A stretch of 39,175 nt of DNA from positions 1 through 39,175 of the forward strand of contig CAISGR010000230.1 in the NCBI GenBank assembly GCA_903884945.1. Direction: 5' to 3'. Of this stretch, positions 12,426 to 21,013 are shown piece by piece (positions within the stretch are counted from its first letter, which is position 1; each line of letters begins with the position of its first letter). Source of the DNA: an uncultured bacterium (GTDB lineage Bacteria; Pseudomonadota; Alphaproteobacteria; Sphingomonadales; Sphingomonadaceae). The position numbers and the translations under genes were made by a program. Below the pieces are notes generated by a model, which saw nothing but the letters and a program-made list of their open reading frames with translations, was not told the origin of the DNA and did not search any database.

Positions 12426-12970
12426 AGATAGAGCTGCTTGTTGATCGGCAGGCCATGCTCTTCGCAATAGCTCTCATAGTGGTTGATGAACCACCAGACA
12501 TCGAGCGTCTCGACGAAATTGCCGTGCTCGTCGAAGAACTCGTTGGCGCCCTGCATCCAGAACAGCGCCTTCATGCCGTTGGGATCATCGGTGACCAGGG
12601 TGTGCGCCGTCCCCGGCATCTCGGTAATGAACTCGCCGGGTTTGCACACCCAATCATATTCAAGATAGCGAAACGAGCCCTCCAGCCCGATCGCCCAGAC
12701 CGGCCCGCGATGCTTGTGCGTGCCGATCACGCCAGGCGACTTGATCCACAGGATGTTGCAATAGACATTCTGCCGTACGTCGAAGGCAAGGTGGCGGATC
12801 GCCGCATTGTCGCCGAACGGCACCCAGGGGCTCTCTGCCTCGGAGCTGCCGACATAGGTCCCCTCCAGCCCATGGCGCTCGATCGTCGCCTTCATCGGTT
12901 CGGGCACGGTGACGATCTTGTACGCCCCGCTGGGGGGCGCCTTCATCGCGGTCGAAGCTGCACTGGTCAT
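12422..12970 (-). CDS. Cupin, 2,4'-dihydroxyacetophenone dioxygenase family (copy 1)
   Basis: A 182-residue single-domain cupin. GTHKHRGPVWA gives His85 and His87, and PGTAHTLV gives His123, the three-His iron site of this family. The founding enzyme (DAD) cleaves the side chain of 2,4'-dihydroxyacetophenone with O2 to 4-hydroxybenzoate and formate. The C-terminus (WWFINHYESYCEEHGLP) is typical of the wider ChrR/DAD-like group. It is a diverged paralogue of the next gene, with the same motif spacing. Position in a flavocytochrome operon supports aromatic side-chain cleavage, but substrate and activity are unproven, and one copy could have another role. Confidence 0.82.
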   Translation of the reverse strand: MTSAASTAMKAPPSGAYKIVTVPEPMKATIERHGLEGTYVGSSEAESPWVPFGDNAAIRHLAFDVRQNVYCNILWIKSPGVIGTHKHRGPVWAIGLEGSFRYLEYDWVCKPGEFITEMPGTAHTLVTDDPNGMKALFWMQGANEFFDEHGNFVETLDVWWFINHYESYCEEHGLPINKQLYL

Positions 12971-12990
12971 GGATACTCTCTTCTTCTGGG

Positions 12991-13524
12991 TCAGCGGATC
13001 AGGGTGTCGACATAGGCGGCGCCGATGCCGTTCGAGGCGTAATGCGCGCGGGCTGCGGACAGATAATCATGCACGTCGTAGTGGCCGATCGTGTTGCCAT
13101 CCTCGTCGAGCCACATCAGCGGCCCGGAAACCACGAAGAACACCTTCATCGGCTCGGGGCTGTCGTAGCAGATGAGCGTATGCGACTCCCCGGGGGTTTC
13201 GTAGACGAAGTCGCCCGCGGTCGCCGTCCAGTCATGCTCGAGATAGGCCCATTTCCCGCTGATCGTGTAAGCCCAGATCGGATGCGGATGGTAATGCCGG
13301 TTCACCAGCCCGGCGCTCTTGGACATCAGCACATCGGCCCACATGTTCTTCGACGGGCTGATCCAGACCGGTTTGGAGGAGACCGTATCGCTGATCGGTA
13401 CCCAGTAGCGCTCGTCGCCTTCCGCGATCTTCGGCGCGTAGATCTCGGGCAGGGCGCCCTCACGAAAGACTCGCTCGATCGGTTTCAGGTCGTGCCAGAA
13501 TTCAGTTGTCGCTGCTTCGGCCAT
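12991..13524 (-). CDS. Cupin, 2,4'-dihydroxyacetophenone dioxygenase family (copy 2)
   Basis: A 177-residue cupin, one residue shorter than the characterised DAD as I recall it. NRHYHPHPIWA holds His77 and His79, and GESHTLICYD holds His115, an iron-site spacing like that of DAD. Other shared blocks with copy 1 are ISGKWAYLEHDW/LEGSFRYLEYDW and the C-terminal DVHDYL/DVWWFI region. The ATG at 13524 (MAEAATTEFWHDLKP) lies four bases after the cytochrome stop; a longer frame would run into that gene. Cytoplasmic location is expected, as there is no signal peptide. The probable reaction is oxidative removal of a hydroxyacetyl side chain, releasing formate. Confidence 0.83.
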   Translation of the reverse strand: MAEAATTEFWHDLKPIERVFREGALPEIYAPKIAEGDERYWVPISDTVSSKPVWISPSKNMWADVLMSKSAGLVNRHYHPHPIWAYTISGKWAYLEHDWTATAGDFVYETPGESHTLICYDSPEPMKVFFVVSGPLMWLDEDGNTIGHYDVHDYLSAARAHYASNGIGAAYVDTLIR

Positions 13525-13528
13525 TTCT

Positions 13529-13942
13529 CTACTCCTGCTTCGGCTTCTTGCCCTGCGCCGCCAGCCAGGCAGCAAGGGCGTCGAGTTCGGGATCGCTGAT
13601 CTCGGTCTTGCGGAAGGTCGGCATCACCGAAATGCCGTGGCGGACCATCAGCTTGATCAGCGCCGGATCGAGATCGGCCTGCGCGATCAGCGCGCCCGGC
13701 CGGTCACCCCGATATTTCGCGGTGATCGCGTTTGTCCCAGGATGCTCGATCCCCGGCGCGTGACAGGGCGCGCACCATTTGAGATAGACCCGCTCCCCCG
13801 GGTCGGTCGCCAGTGCGAGCGCGGATTTTCGCGGTGCGTCCGCAACTGCAGCGGCGTCGGCGGGCGTGGAGGCAGCGCGCTGGCTGCCGGCCAGCACCAG
13901 CGCCATGGCCACCGGCACGGTGAGCAGAATCGCCGCGTTCAT
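13529..13942 (-). CDS. Periplasmic c-type cytochrome, partner of the flavoprotein
   Basis: A 137-residue class I cytochrome c. The hydrophobic N-terminus (MNAAILLTVPVAMALVLAG) is a Sec signal or anchor. Haem binding is at CAPCH (Cys57, Cys60, His61), and Met107 in SVMPTF is the likely sixth ligand. In p-cresol methylhydroxylase and eugenol hydroxylase a small cytochrome c takes electrons from the flavoprotein; the start codon overlapping the flavoprotein stop (ATGA, 13939-13942) fits an equal-subunit complex. It is annotated as that partner by context; the sequence alone says only small monohaem cytochrome. Confidence 0.88.
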   Translation of the reverse strand: MNAAILLTVPVAMALVLAGSQRAASTPADAAAVADAPRKSALALATDPGERVYLKWCAPCHAPGIEHPGTNAITAKYRGDRPGALIAQADLDPALIKLMVRHGISVMPTFRKTEISDPELDALAAWLAAQGKKPKQE

Positions 13943-15597
13943 GGCCGCGCCTTCCGCAGGTGACGGGGCCAGATATCATAGCGCCCGGCGGCGAGGATCC
14001 CGTTCGGATCGATCGCATCCTTCAGCGTCGCGTGGAATTTGGACAGGATGTGGTCGTTGAAGGAATAGACCCCCATCACAGTCTCCTGGAAGACGGGGGC
14101 GGTACGATATTCCCCCCAGCCACGCTCGCCGCCGATGCGGATCAGTTCCTTGAAGCCCTCCACATAGCGCCGGTTCGTCGCGGCATCTTCGGTCACGGGC
14201 GTCGCCAGGATGAAGATGAAATTCCGCTCCCAGAAGCAGGCCGGCATGGAGAAGCTGCGGAAGATCGGCATGTCGAGCCGGCGCGCCGCCTCGCTGAAGA
14301 CGCGATTGGCCTCGAAGATCGCCTCACCGGTGCGCTCGACGATCGGCGAGAACCACATATGGCCATGCGAAGGCGTGGGGTTGAAGGCAGTGCGCGCGCC
14401 GATCGAAAAGGCGCGCAGCGATGGAACCCCCAGTTCCGCCTCATGATATTTGCCGGCATCATCGGGATTGATCGGCAGTGTAAGGCGATCGGCCTCGGCG
14501 AAGCGGACATCGGGTATCACCGCCGAAAAGTGGCGCCGCGCCGCATTCCACTGGGCGTCGATCACCTCCATTGGGCCGTAGAAGCTGAGCCACAGCTCCC
14601 AATAGGGAATCCCTTTGGCGAGCCCATATTGCTCCAGCTCCGGCGAATAGCCGAGCGGCGCGCCTGCCAGCAGGGCCTTGTGCCGCTCATCCATCGGATA
14701 GGAGGAGAGGCCCTCGTTGAACAACTGGACCTGCCCGGTCGGCGGATAACCGAGCAGCGGGGTCGCGAGATCGGGAAAGCCCGACGTGATCCGGCTGTTC
14801 TCCAGATAGTTGAGCGTTTCGACGAGCGGGACGAGGTCGCGGTAGCGTGGGGCATGGACCTTCACCCGCAGATAGGCCTCGGGCTCGGGCATCAGCCAGA
14901 AGCCCATCTTGGTGACGATACCGTAATTGGCCTGGCTGAAGATCCCGTCGATCCAGGGGCCGCACCCCGATTTGTACATCTGCCATGTCTTCGCCGCCGG
15001 GATCGCGCCCATGCCCGTCCGCATCAGTTCGCCATCGGGCAGCACCACTTCCATTCCGCAGTGGGAATCGAAATGATTGCGATAATTGGCCGCGGTGTAC
15101 CCGCCACCCCGATCGATCGCATTGCCGAGCAGGCTGCCCCAGCCGGGATCGGGGCAGTCGATCCACAGTTTCGAGCCGGTTGCGCGCAAATGCTCGTAGA
15201 GATCGAAATAAGAGACGCCGGGCTCCACGATGCAATAAGCGTTTTTTTCGTTGACCTCGATGATCCGGTTCAGGCGCTTGAGGTCGACGACGACGCTGCC
15301 CGAAAGAACCGGCGCCGAACCGCCATACCCCAGATTCTTGCCGGTCGAGATCGGGTAGATCGGGATCTTGTAGCGATTGGCGATGCGGACGATCTGCTGC
15401 ACCTCTTCCGTCGAGGCCGGCGCGACCGCCGCTGAGGCGAGCCTTTCCTCGCCTTCGTCGCGAAAGGGCGAATAGGCGTCGCGGTAGAGCGCGACATCCT
15501 CCTCGCTGGTGAACATCCATTCCTTGCCGACCACCGCCTCGAAAGCAGCGAGCGCGGCGGCAAAGATCGACGGAGAAACGCCCGGCGGCGTCATCAT
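13939..15597 (-). CDS. FAD-linked oxidase of the p-cresol methylhydroxylase / vanillyl-alcohol oxidase family
   Basis: A 552-residue flavoprotein. An N-terminal PP-loop FAD domain is seen from about residue 50: APASTEEVQQIVRIAN, then YPISTGKNLGYGG. The pocket-forming C-terminal domain includes DCPDPGWGSLLGNAIDRGGG, GHMWFSPIVERTGE and the end SKFHATLKDAIDPNGILAAGRY. These match 4-cresol dehydrogenase, eugenol hydroxylase and 4-alkylphenol methylenehydroxylase, which form a quinone methide that water adds to, giving a benzylic alcohol. I cannot assign the covalent-FAD residue by eye. Two adjacent ATGs (15597, 15594) are possible; 15597 gives the ATGA overlap with the upstream gene. No signal peptide is visible at the chosen start, although the cytochrome partner is exported. 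Confidence 0.9.
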   Translation of the reverse strand: MMTPPGVSPSIFAAALAAFEAVVGKEWMFTSEEDVALYRDAYSPFRDEGEERLASAAVAPASTEEVQQIVRIANRYKIPIYPISTGKNLGYGGSAPVLSGSVVVDLKRLNRIIEVNEKNAYCIVEPGVSYFDLYEHLRATGSKLWIDCPDPGWGSLLGNAIDRGGGYTAANYRNHFDSHCGMEVVLPDGELMRTGMGAIPAAKTWQMYKSGCGPWIDGIFSQANYGIVTKMGFWLMPEPEAYLRVKVHAPRYRDLVPLVETLNYLENSRITSGFPDLATPLLGYPPTGQVQLFNEGLSSYPMDERHKALLAGAPLGYSPELEQYGLAKGIPYWELWLSFYGPMEVIDAQWNAARRHFSAVIPDVRFAEADRLTLPINPDDAGKYHEAELGVPSLRAFSIGARTAFNPTPSHGHMWFSPIVERTGEAIFEANRVFSEAARRLDMPIFRSFSMPACFWERNFIFILATPVTEDAATNRRYVEGFKELIRIGGERGWGEYRTAPVFQETVMGVYSFNDHILSKFHATLKDAIDPNGILAAGRYDIWPRHLRKARP

Positions 15598-16010
15598 GCC
15601 GCCCTTGCCGCGACGCCGCGCCGCCATACGAGCGTCCACCGGAGCAACGCCGGATCACCGACCCTGGCGTTCCGGTCGACCATTACCCGCCACCCCTGTT
15701 CCATCGCAAGTTGCTGCAGGCAAAGCATCGCCCGCGGAGTCGTGAGGCCGATGACAGGGCCGGCAGGCGTCGCCCAGTCCCCGCGCAGCCTGTCGCGCCA
15801 CAGCCTGGTCAGATCTCCGGAAAATCCGAAGATCTCCAGCCCCTCCCGCCGCGCGACGCGGGCAAAGGCGCGCCCGGCCTCGAAGCGATCGTCATAGAGG
15901 ACGCGCGGCGGTGCCGGACCCCAGGCCCCGGCCGCACCCGCAACTCCTGCCGCACATGCTGCGGAAGCGGCCGTCGCCATCTTCAGAACGGTTCGTCGGT
16001 CAGTCCGCAT
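15594..16010 (-). CDS. Small exported protein with Tat signal, unknown function
   Basis: About 138 residues. MRTDRRTVLKMATAASAACAAG has the twin-arginine motif RRTVLK followed by a hydrophobic stretch, so export in folded form is likely. The mature part has no cysteine pair or metal motif; it contains VLYDDRFEAGRAFARVARREG, FSGDLTRLWRDRL and a C-terminal WTLVWRR. The ATG at 16010 has GGA eight bases upstream; one at 16016 is also in frame. It lies between the TonB receptor and the flavoprotein gene and overlaps the latter by four bases, so it may help assemble or export the flavocytochrome. I do not recognise the family. Confidence 0.75.
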   Translation of the reverse strand: MRTDRRTVLKMATAASAACAAGVAGAAGAWGPAPPRVLYDDRFEAGRAFARVARREGLEIFGFSGDLTRLWRDRLRGDWATPAGPVIGLTTPRAMLCLQQLAMEQGWRVMVDRNARVGDPALLRWTLVWRRGVAARAA

Positions 16011-16077
16011 GATCATGTTCCACGATACGCCACGAGAACGAAGGGCCCCGGTGGCTGCCGGGGCTCCGCCGTCGATG

Positions 16078-18627
16078 TCAGAATTTCACGCCGAGCCGGG
16101 CGTACCATTCGGCTGGGCGGCTATAGGTGCCGTAGATGATGCCACCGGCGATCTGCGCCTGGCCGGTCACCAGATAGCGGTCGTTCGTCAGGTTGGTCCC
16201 GCCGACCGTCAGGTTCCAATGCCCGTTCGGCGCGACATACTGGATGCTGCCATTGACCGTCTCGACATTGGGCCGGTCGAGCAGGAACGTCCCTTCGGTA
16301 TCGTTCTTGAGCCCGGTCGAATGGGTCCAGTCAGCGAGTAGGATCAGCTTGGCGCCGTTGCCGAGTTGCGCCTCGTAGCGCGGGCTGACATTGAACTTCC
16401 AGTGCGGTGTCTTGGGCAGGGTCGCCCCGACGAACACGCCGGCCTGCAACGGATTCGGCGCGACCACGGCACCCGGATCGACACGGGTATAATAGGCGTC
16501 GAGATAACCGGCCGAGGCATTGATCGTGAAATTGCTGACCGGTGCAATCACCGCCTCGATCTCGAAGCCCTTGATCCGCGCATCGCCGGCATTCTGGATC
16601 GTTGGCGAGACGCCCTGCTGGAAGTTGAGTTGGATCCCCTTGTAGTCGGTGATGAAACCGGCCGCGTTGAGCTGCAGGTGCCGATCGAGCAGGGTGGATT
16701 TCACGCCCACTTCCCAGGTGGTGGCCTTTTCCTCGTTGAAATCGGGCGCGTAAGGCAGCGGGTTCGACAGTCGGGTCGTCCAGCCGCCAGTCTTGTAGCC
16801 CTTCGACCAGGAGCCATAGACCATCACATCGTCGCCCGGATGGAGCTGGACGCCGATCTTGGGCGAGAAGTTGCTGAACTTCTTGTGCTGCACGCCGGCG
16901 ATATAATAGCGCAACGGCTGGCCCGGGTTGGGGAAGCCCGCAATCGCCTGGCACGCGGCTGAGATCGGCGTGATCGACGCACATTCCGGTATGCCGATGA
17001 ATTGCAGGATCTTGTAGGTCAGGCCGTTATTGTCGGACTGGAAGCCCTCGAAATCCTTGCTTTCATGCGTGTAGCGGCCGCCGACGGTGATCCCGATCAG
17101 CGGGATCGGGCGATAATCGACCTGCCCGAAGAACGCGTAGTTCTTGGTCGACAGGTTGTTCGGCCCATCGACCTGCAACAGGCCTTCGGCAAAGGTGACG
17201 TAGTCGTGCAGGTCACCCGATTCGCTGAAATAATAGGCGCCGAGAACGTAGTGCAGCTTCTTGTCGAGCGCGCTGCCGAGCAGCTGCAGTTCCTGACTGA
17301 ACTGCTTCTGGTTCATCGAGAAGCTGGTGTGCAGGAAATCGAGCGGCGACCCGTCGAGGTCCATGCCGGTCGTCCAGTGCAGCTCGCGATAGGCGGTGAT
17401 CGATTTCAGCGCGATCGTATCGGACAGGTCATAGTCGATCGTGCCGGCGCCGCCATAGCTGCGCAGCTTGGAGAAGTTGTTGCCATTGGCATAGCTGGTA
17501 TCGATGCTGTTCGTGACGAAGCGATTGTCATAGGGCAGGCGATTATTGTTCGGGTTGCCGTCGACATTCACCCCGAAGAGGCCGGGCAGATCGACGATCG
17601 AATTCAGCCCGCCGCGGCCACCGGCATAAGCGAAGGCCGGCGGGCCGCCACCGCAAGACGAATCGACGATGCCCTGGATCGCGCAATTATAGGTGCCGGC
17701 GAAGACGTTGAACGCACCGCCGACGAGATTGGGGGTGGTTGCGATCACCTTGTTGGCGATCTGTTCCTGATCGACATTGGTATAGTCGCCCGACAGGGTG
17801 ACCCGCAGCGCGCCGCCATTGTCCCATTTGAGCTTGCCGCGCATGCTCCAGCTGTTGTCACCGCCTTCGCGGCCCAGCCCGGCACCGTCATATCCCGCAG
17901 CCCTGAACGAAGTGATCGGATCGAAGGTGAAGCCGACAGCGCCGGGATAGGCGATGCGCCGCATATAGCCTTCGCGATTCTTGATCGAGAAGCTGAAGGA
18001 CGAGCTCAGCGCGTCGGTGATCGGCATGTCCACCGTGCCGCGCGCCTGGAGAAGACGATAGCTGCCAGTCGTCACATCGCCGACGAAGCGGAATTCCTTG
18101 CCCGGATCATGGGTGACGATCGAGATCGCGCCGCCGATCGTGTTGCGGCCGAACAGCGTGCCCTGCGGCCCCTTCAGCACCTCGATCCGCTCGACGTCCC
18201 CGAGATCCTGGTTCGCGCCGACCGAGCGGGCCAGATAGACGCCATCGAGATAGACGCCCACACCCGGATCGATGTTGAATGCGAAGTCGTTCGCCCCGAT
18301 GCCGCGGATATAGGCGGACAGCACCGACGAGGATCCCGAGAAGGGCGTGCCTGCATCGAGCGTGACATTCGGCGCGATATTCGAGAGCGAAGCGACACTG
18401 GCAACGGCGCGCTCCTGCAGCGCATCGGCGGTGAGCGCCGTGATCGCGATCGGCACGTCCTGGACATTCTCCGCGCGCTTCTGGGCGGTGACGACGATGT
18501 CCGGGATGCCGCCCGTCTCTTCCTGTTGCGCCACCGGCGTCCCTGTCGCCGCTTCCTGCGCCATCGCGTGCGACGACATGGCGGCGGCCAGCGCGGCCAG
18601 CGAAATATAGGTACCCCTGTGCTTCAC
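16078..18627 (-). CDS. TonB-dependent outer-membrane receptor
   Basis: An 849-residue receptor. A signal peptide of about 23 residues ends at SHAMA-Q. DIVVTAQKR is the TonB-box region common in sphingomonads, and the plug domain follows (NIAPNVTLDAG, YIRGIGANDF, VYLARSVGANQDL, VEVLKGPQGTLFGRN-type segment, IGGAISIVTHDP). The rest is a 22-strand beta-barrel ending in an aromatic residue (RLGVKF), as required for outer-membrane insertion. The GTG at 18627 has GGAGG about eight bases upstream. Leading the alkylphenol operon, it probably imports a lignin-derived aromatic or oligomer. A siderophore role cannot be excluded by sequence, but the context argues against it. Confidence 0.95.
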   Translation of the reverse strand: MKHRGTYISLAALAAAMSSHAMAQEAATGTPVAQQEETGGIPDIVVTAQKRAENVQDVPIAITALTADALQERAVASVASLSNIAPNVTLDAGTPFSGSSSVLSAYIRGIGANDFAFNIDPGVGVYLDGVYLARSVGANQDLGDVERIEVLKGPQGTLFGRNTIGGAISIVTHDPGKEFRFVGDVTTGSYRLLQARGTVDMPITDALSSSFSFSIKNREGYMRRIAYPGAVGFTFDPITSFRAAGYDGAGLGREGGDNSWSMRGKLKWDNGGALRVTLSGDYTNVDQEQIANKVIATTPNLVGGAFNVFAGTYNCAIQGIVDSSCGGGPPAFAYAGGRGGLNSIVDLPGLFGVNVDGNPNNNRLPYDNRFVTNSIDTSYANGNNFSKLRSYGGAGTIDYDLSDTIALKSITAYRELHWTTGMDLDGSPLDFLHTSFSMNQKQFSQELQLLGSALDKKLHYVLGAYYFSESGDLHDYVTFAEGLLQVDGPNNLSTKNYAFFGQVDYRPIPLIGITVGGRYTHESKDFEGFQSDNNGLTYKILQFIGIPECASITPISAACQAIAGFPNPGQPLRYYIAGVQHKKFSNFSPKIGVQLHPGDDVMVYGSWSKGYKTGGWTTRLSNPLPYAPDFNEEKATTWEVGVKSTLLDRHLQLNAAGFITDYKGIQLNFQQGVSPTIQNAGDARIKGFEIEAVIAPVSNFTINASAGYLDAYYTRVDPGAVVAPNPLQAGVFVGATLPKTPHWKFNVSPRYEAQLGNGAKLILLADWTHSTGLKNDTEGTFLLDRPNVETVNGSIQYVAPNGHWNLTVGGTNLTNDRYLVTGQAQIAGGIIYGTYSRPAEWYARLGVKF

Positions 18628-18649
18628 GATTCACCCTCCCCATGCCTAC

Positions 18650-18670
18650 GGCACCGCTTGTGCGGTTGCC
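18650..18670. promoter_or_regulatory. Hairpin/dyad upstream of the TonB receptor gene
   Basis: ACCGC (18653-18657) pairs with GCGGT (18662-18666) around TTGT, extended by GGC/GCC with one bulged base. It lies in the 142-bp gap between the AraC gene and the receptor, 23 bp before the receptor start. It could be an operator, a leader hairpin or the end of the araC transcript. The rest of the gap shows nothing else I can name. Confidence 0.35.
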
Positions 18671-18769
18671 TTTCATGCTATCTGGGGCATCCGGGCGGCG
18701 AGGTCTTGTACTGGCGCGAAGCAGACTCGGACTGGGGCGCAATCGCCACCAATTCGATCTAACCCAGGT

Positions 18770-19705
18770 TCAGCAAAGCCCTCGCCAGGCACGCGGGGTT
18801 GTGCCGAACTGCTGGCGGAAGCAGCGCGCGAAATAGGCGCTGTCGTTGAAGCCCAGATCGAAGGCCACCTCGGTGATGCTCGATTCGGGCTTGCCGGTAA
18901 GCATCTCCGCGCCGCGCGTCAGCCGCCGTTCCAGAATATGCGCGCTCGGCGTGGTGCCCATCGCAGCGAACAGGTTCTGCACCGTGCGATCGGAGATGTG
19001 GAGTTCCTCGGCAATGGTCGCCGTGCGCAGTTCGGGATCGCCGAGCCTGGCCTCCACGAGCGCGAGGACCTTGCTGCGCAGGGTGGCCCCCGGCGCGACA
19101 TCCCGGGCGACATCAAGTCCGTTCACGGCAAGCGCCACGAGATCGGCGAAGATCGACGAGACGCCGTTCTGCCAGTCGGGATCGGCATCGCTCTGATCGC
19201 CCTGGTGCCATAGCGAGAGCAGGAAATCATGGAACAGCCGGCCACTGGGCGACGCGCCCGAAACCCGGCGCGCGAAGCGATCGTCCAGGCCGCGCACACG
19301 CTCAGCGATCAGCGTCCGGGGAAATTCGACGACCAGCAACTCGTGCGCGGTCATCAGGTCGATTGCATAGGGATGGTTGGCGGAACACAGGGCGAAATCG
19401 CCGGGGTGCAGATCAGCCTCGCGCCCACCCTGATGATGGCGGCTGGTGCCGCGCCGCTGGAGATGCAGCACGACGCGCTCCTCGGTGATGCGCGGATCGG
19501 GCGCCCGGCCGACATGCGAGCGCTCGGAGCGCGGCCGGATCATGTCGAGCTGGCCGACGCTCCAGCGCCACATGGTCGCATCGAAATCGGGCCGGTCGGC
19601 GTTCACGAAGGTGCCGCCATAGATCTGCCCGACCAGGTCGTTCCAGAACGCGAGGCGGTGAGCCGGCGCGATCGTCGCGGTCTCGAACTTCTCAAGTTGA
19701 CCCAT
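18770..19705 (-). CDS. AraC-family transcriptional regulator
   Basis: A 311-residue regulator, probably activating the adjacent receptor/flavocytochrome operon. The C-terminal 100 residues carry two HTH motifs: TATIAEELHISDRTVQNLF and SSITEVAFDLGFNDSAYFARCF, followed by FGTTPRAWR, the standard AraC end. The N-terminal part (WNDLVGQIYGGTF, VVLHLQRRGTSRHHQGG, LHPGDFALCSANHPY) resembles the AraC-binding-like effector domain of NahR/FeaR-type and aromatic-responsive activators. It is encoded on the same strand, 142 bp upstream of its presumed target. The effector is unknown; a phenolic is likely from context. Confidence 0.92.
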   Translation of the reverse strand: MGQLEKFETATIAPAHRLAFWNDLVGQIYGGTFVNADRPDFDATMWRWSVGQLDMIRPRSERSHVGRAPDPRITEERVVLHLQRRGTSRHHQGGREADLHPGDFALCSANHPYAIDLMTAHELLVVEFPRTLIAERVRGLDDRFARRVSGASPSGRLFHDFLLSLWHQGDQSDADPDWQNGVSSIFADLVALAVNGLDVARDVAPGATLRSKVLALVEARLGDPELRTATIAEELHISDRTVQNLFAAMGTTPSAHILERRLTRGAEMLTGKPESSITEVAFDLGFNDSAYFARCFRQQFGTTPRAWRGLC

Positions 19706-19740
19706 CTTCGTCCTCCTCTCCGAAAGCGCGATGTTCCCGT

Positions 19741-20982
19741 TCAGCCGTGCAGCGGCGACAATCCCGCACGGGCGACAATCCGCGGGGCGGTCTCACGCAG
19801 GCCGAGTGCCAGCACCCCGGCCGCAATGCACAGTCCGAACATGATCCAGAGCACCGCGCGCAGCCCGAAATGATCGGCGGCGACGCCCGCCAGCGCGGGA
19901 CCGAACACGCCGCCCAGCACCTCGCCCGTGCCCATCACCAGCCCGAGCACGGTAGCGGTGTGGCGCGGATCGACCGTCTCCGACGGGATCGTCGCCATGA
20001 ACATCGGGAACACGCCGTTCAGCGCCCAGCCGAAGAAGAAGATCACGGCCAGCAGCCAGGGCGACCCGGCCATGAACATCGCGCCCAGGGGCAGGATCAC
20101 GCCGATCAGCGGTACGATCACCATCACCGGCTTGCGCCCGACCACATCGGAGATGCCGGGCACGACGAAGCTGCCCACGCCCGCCGAAATACCGAGCGTC
20201 GCCATCAGCCAGCCCATCACCGACGGATCGAATCCGCGCACCTGGGTCAGGAACAACGGCATGAACGCCCAGCAGATGACGAGATAGGAAACCAGCAATA
20301 CCGAGATACCCGCGCAGAGCAGGATGTTGCGCTCCGCAAAGGCGGCCGCGATCGACAGACGCTCATGGCCTTCAGCCTCACCGGCGATGAGGGGGCTCGG
20401 CTCCCGGACAAAGAGCCAGATCGCCGCGGCCAGGATCAGGCCGGGGAGGGCCGCGACGAAGAAGGCGCTGCGCCAGCCCGCCGCCGTCGCGATGGCGACG
20501 AGCAGCAGCGGCGCCGCGGTCGAGCCGAGCAGGTTCGATCCGAGATTCTGCATCACGCCCATCGCCAGCCCACGCCGGTCGGGTGAGACTTCGAAGGCGG
20601 TCAGCGACTGGCTGATCGGCAGCACCCCGCCTTCGGCAAAGCCCATCAGCAGGCGCGCGCCGAACAGCATGAGGAAGGATGAGGCAATGCCCGATACGAA
20701 GGAGCATAGCGAGAAGGCCAGGGTGGCGACGACGATGATCGACTTGCGCCGGCCGGTTCGGTCCGAAAGCCGGCCGATCAGGAAGCCCGAAATTGCCCAG
20801 GTCAGCGATAACGCCGAGGCAAGCATGCCGACCTGCGTGTTGTTCAGGCCGAGATCCGGTTGCACGAAGGGCATGAGGAAATTGAGCGCGTTGCGATCAA
20901 AGAAAAGAATGCCGAAGTTGAGACTCAGCAGCCCGACCAGGAGGACCTGATAGCGCGCTGGTTGCCGTGCGGCCGATGCCAT
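19741..20982 (-). CDS. MFS transporter
   Basis: A 413-residue inner-membrane permease with about 12 hydrophobic segments. Between TM2 and TM3 is GRLSDRTGRRKS, the MFS signature, and the matching loop in the second half is VPGISDVVGRKP. NFGILFFDRNALNF at TM1 is typical of the anion:cation symporter branch that moves organic acids. The start at 20982 (MASAARQPARYQVLL) was chosen over one 96 bases upstream because AGGAGA sits at good distance from it. It probably carries an aromatic or organic acid for the neighbouring catabolic genes. Substrate and direction are not readable. Confidence 0.9.
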   Translation of the reverse strand: MASAARQPARYQVLLVGLLSLNFGILFFDRNALNFLMPFVQPDLGLNNTQVGMLASALSLTWAISGFLIGRLSDRTGRRKSIIVVATLAFSLCSFVSGIASSFLMLFGARLLMGFAEGGVLPISQSLTAFEVSPDRRGLAMGVMQNLGSNLLGSTAAPLLLVAIATAAGWRSAFFVAALPGLILAAAIWLFVREPSPLIAGEAEGHERLSIAAAFAERNILLCAGISVLLVSYLVICWAFMPLFLTQVRGFDPSVMGWLMATLGISAGVGSFVVPGISDVVGRKPVMVIVPLIGVILPLGAMFMAGSPWLLAVIFFFGWALNGVFPMFMATIPSETVDPRHTATVLGLVMGTGEVLGGVFGPALAGVAADHFGLRAVLWIMFGLCIAAGVLALGLRETAPRIVARAGLSPLHG

Positions 20983-21013
20983 CCCCAGACTCTCCTGTCG
21001 GGCCGCTTCTCTT

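Noticed and set aside
15241..15249. T-run that might be a terminator
   Set aside because: It lies inside the flavoprotein coding frame and has no hairpin before it.
16078..18627. Siderophore uptake receptor
   Set aside because: No siderophore, Fur-box or iron genes are nearby; operon and AraC context point to aromatic uptake, though sequence alone cannot exclude it.
17002..18762. 586-codon open frame opposite the TonB receptor
   Set aside because: Composition typical of antisense shadows, no recognisable motif, and the receptor frame is complete with signal peptide and C-terminal Phe.
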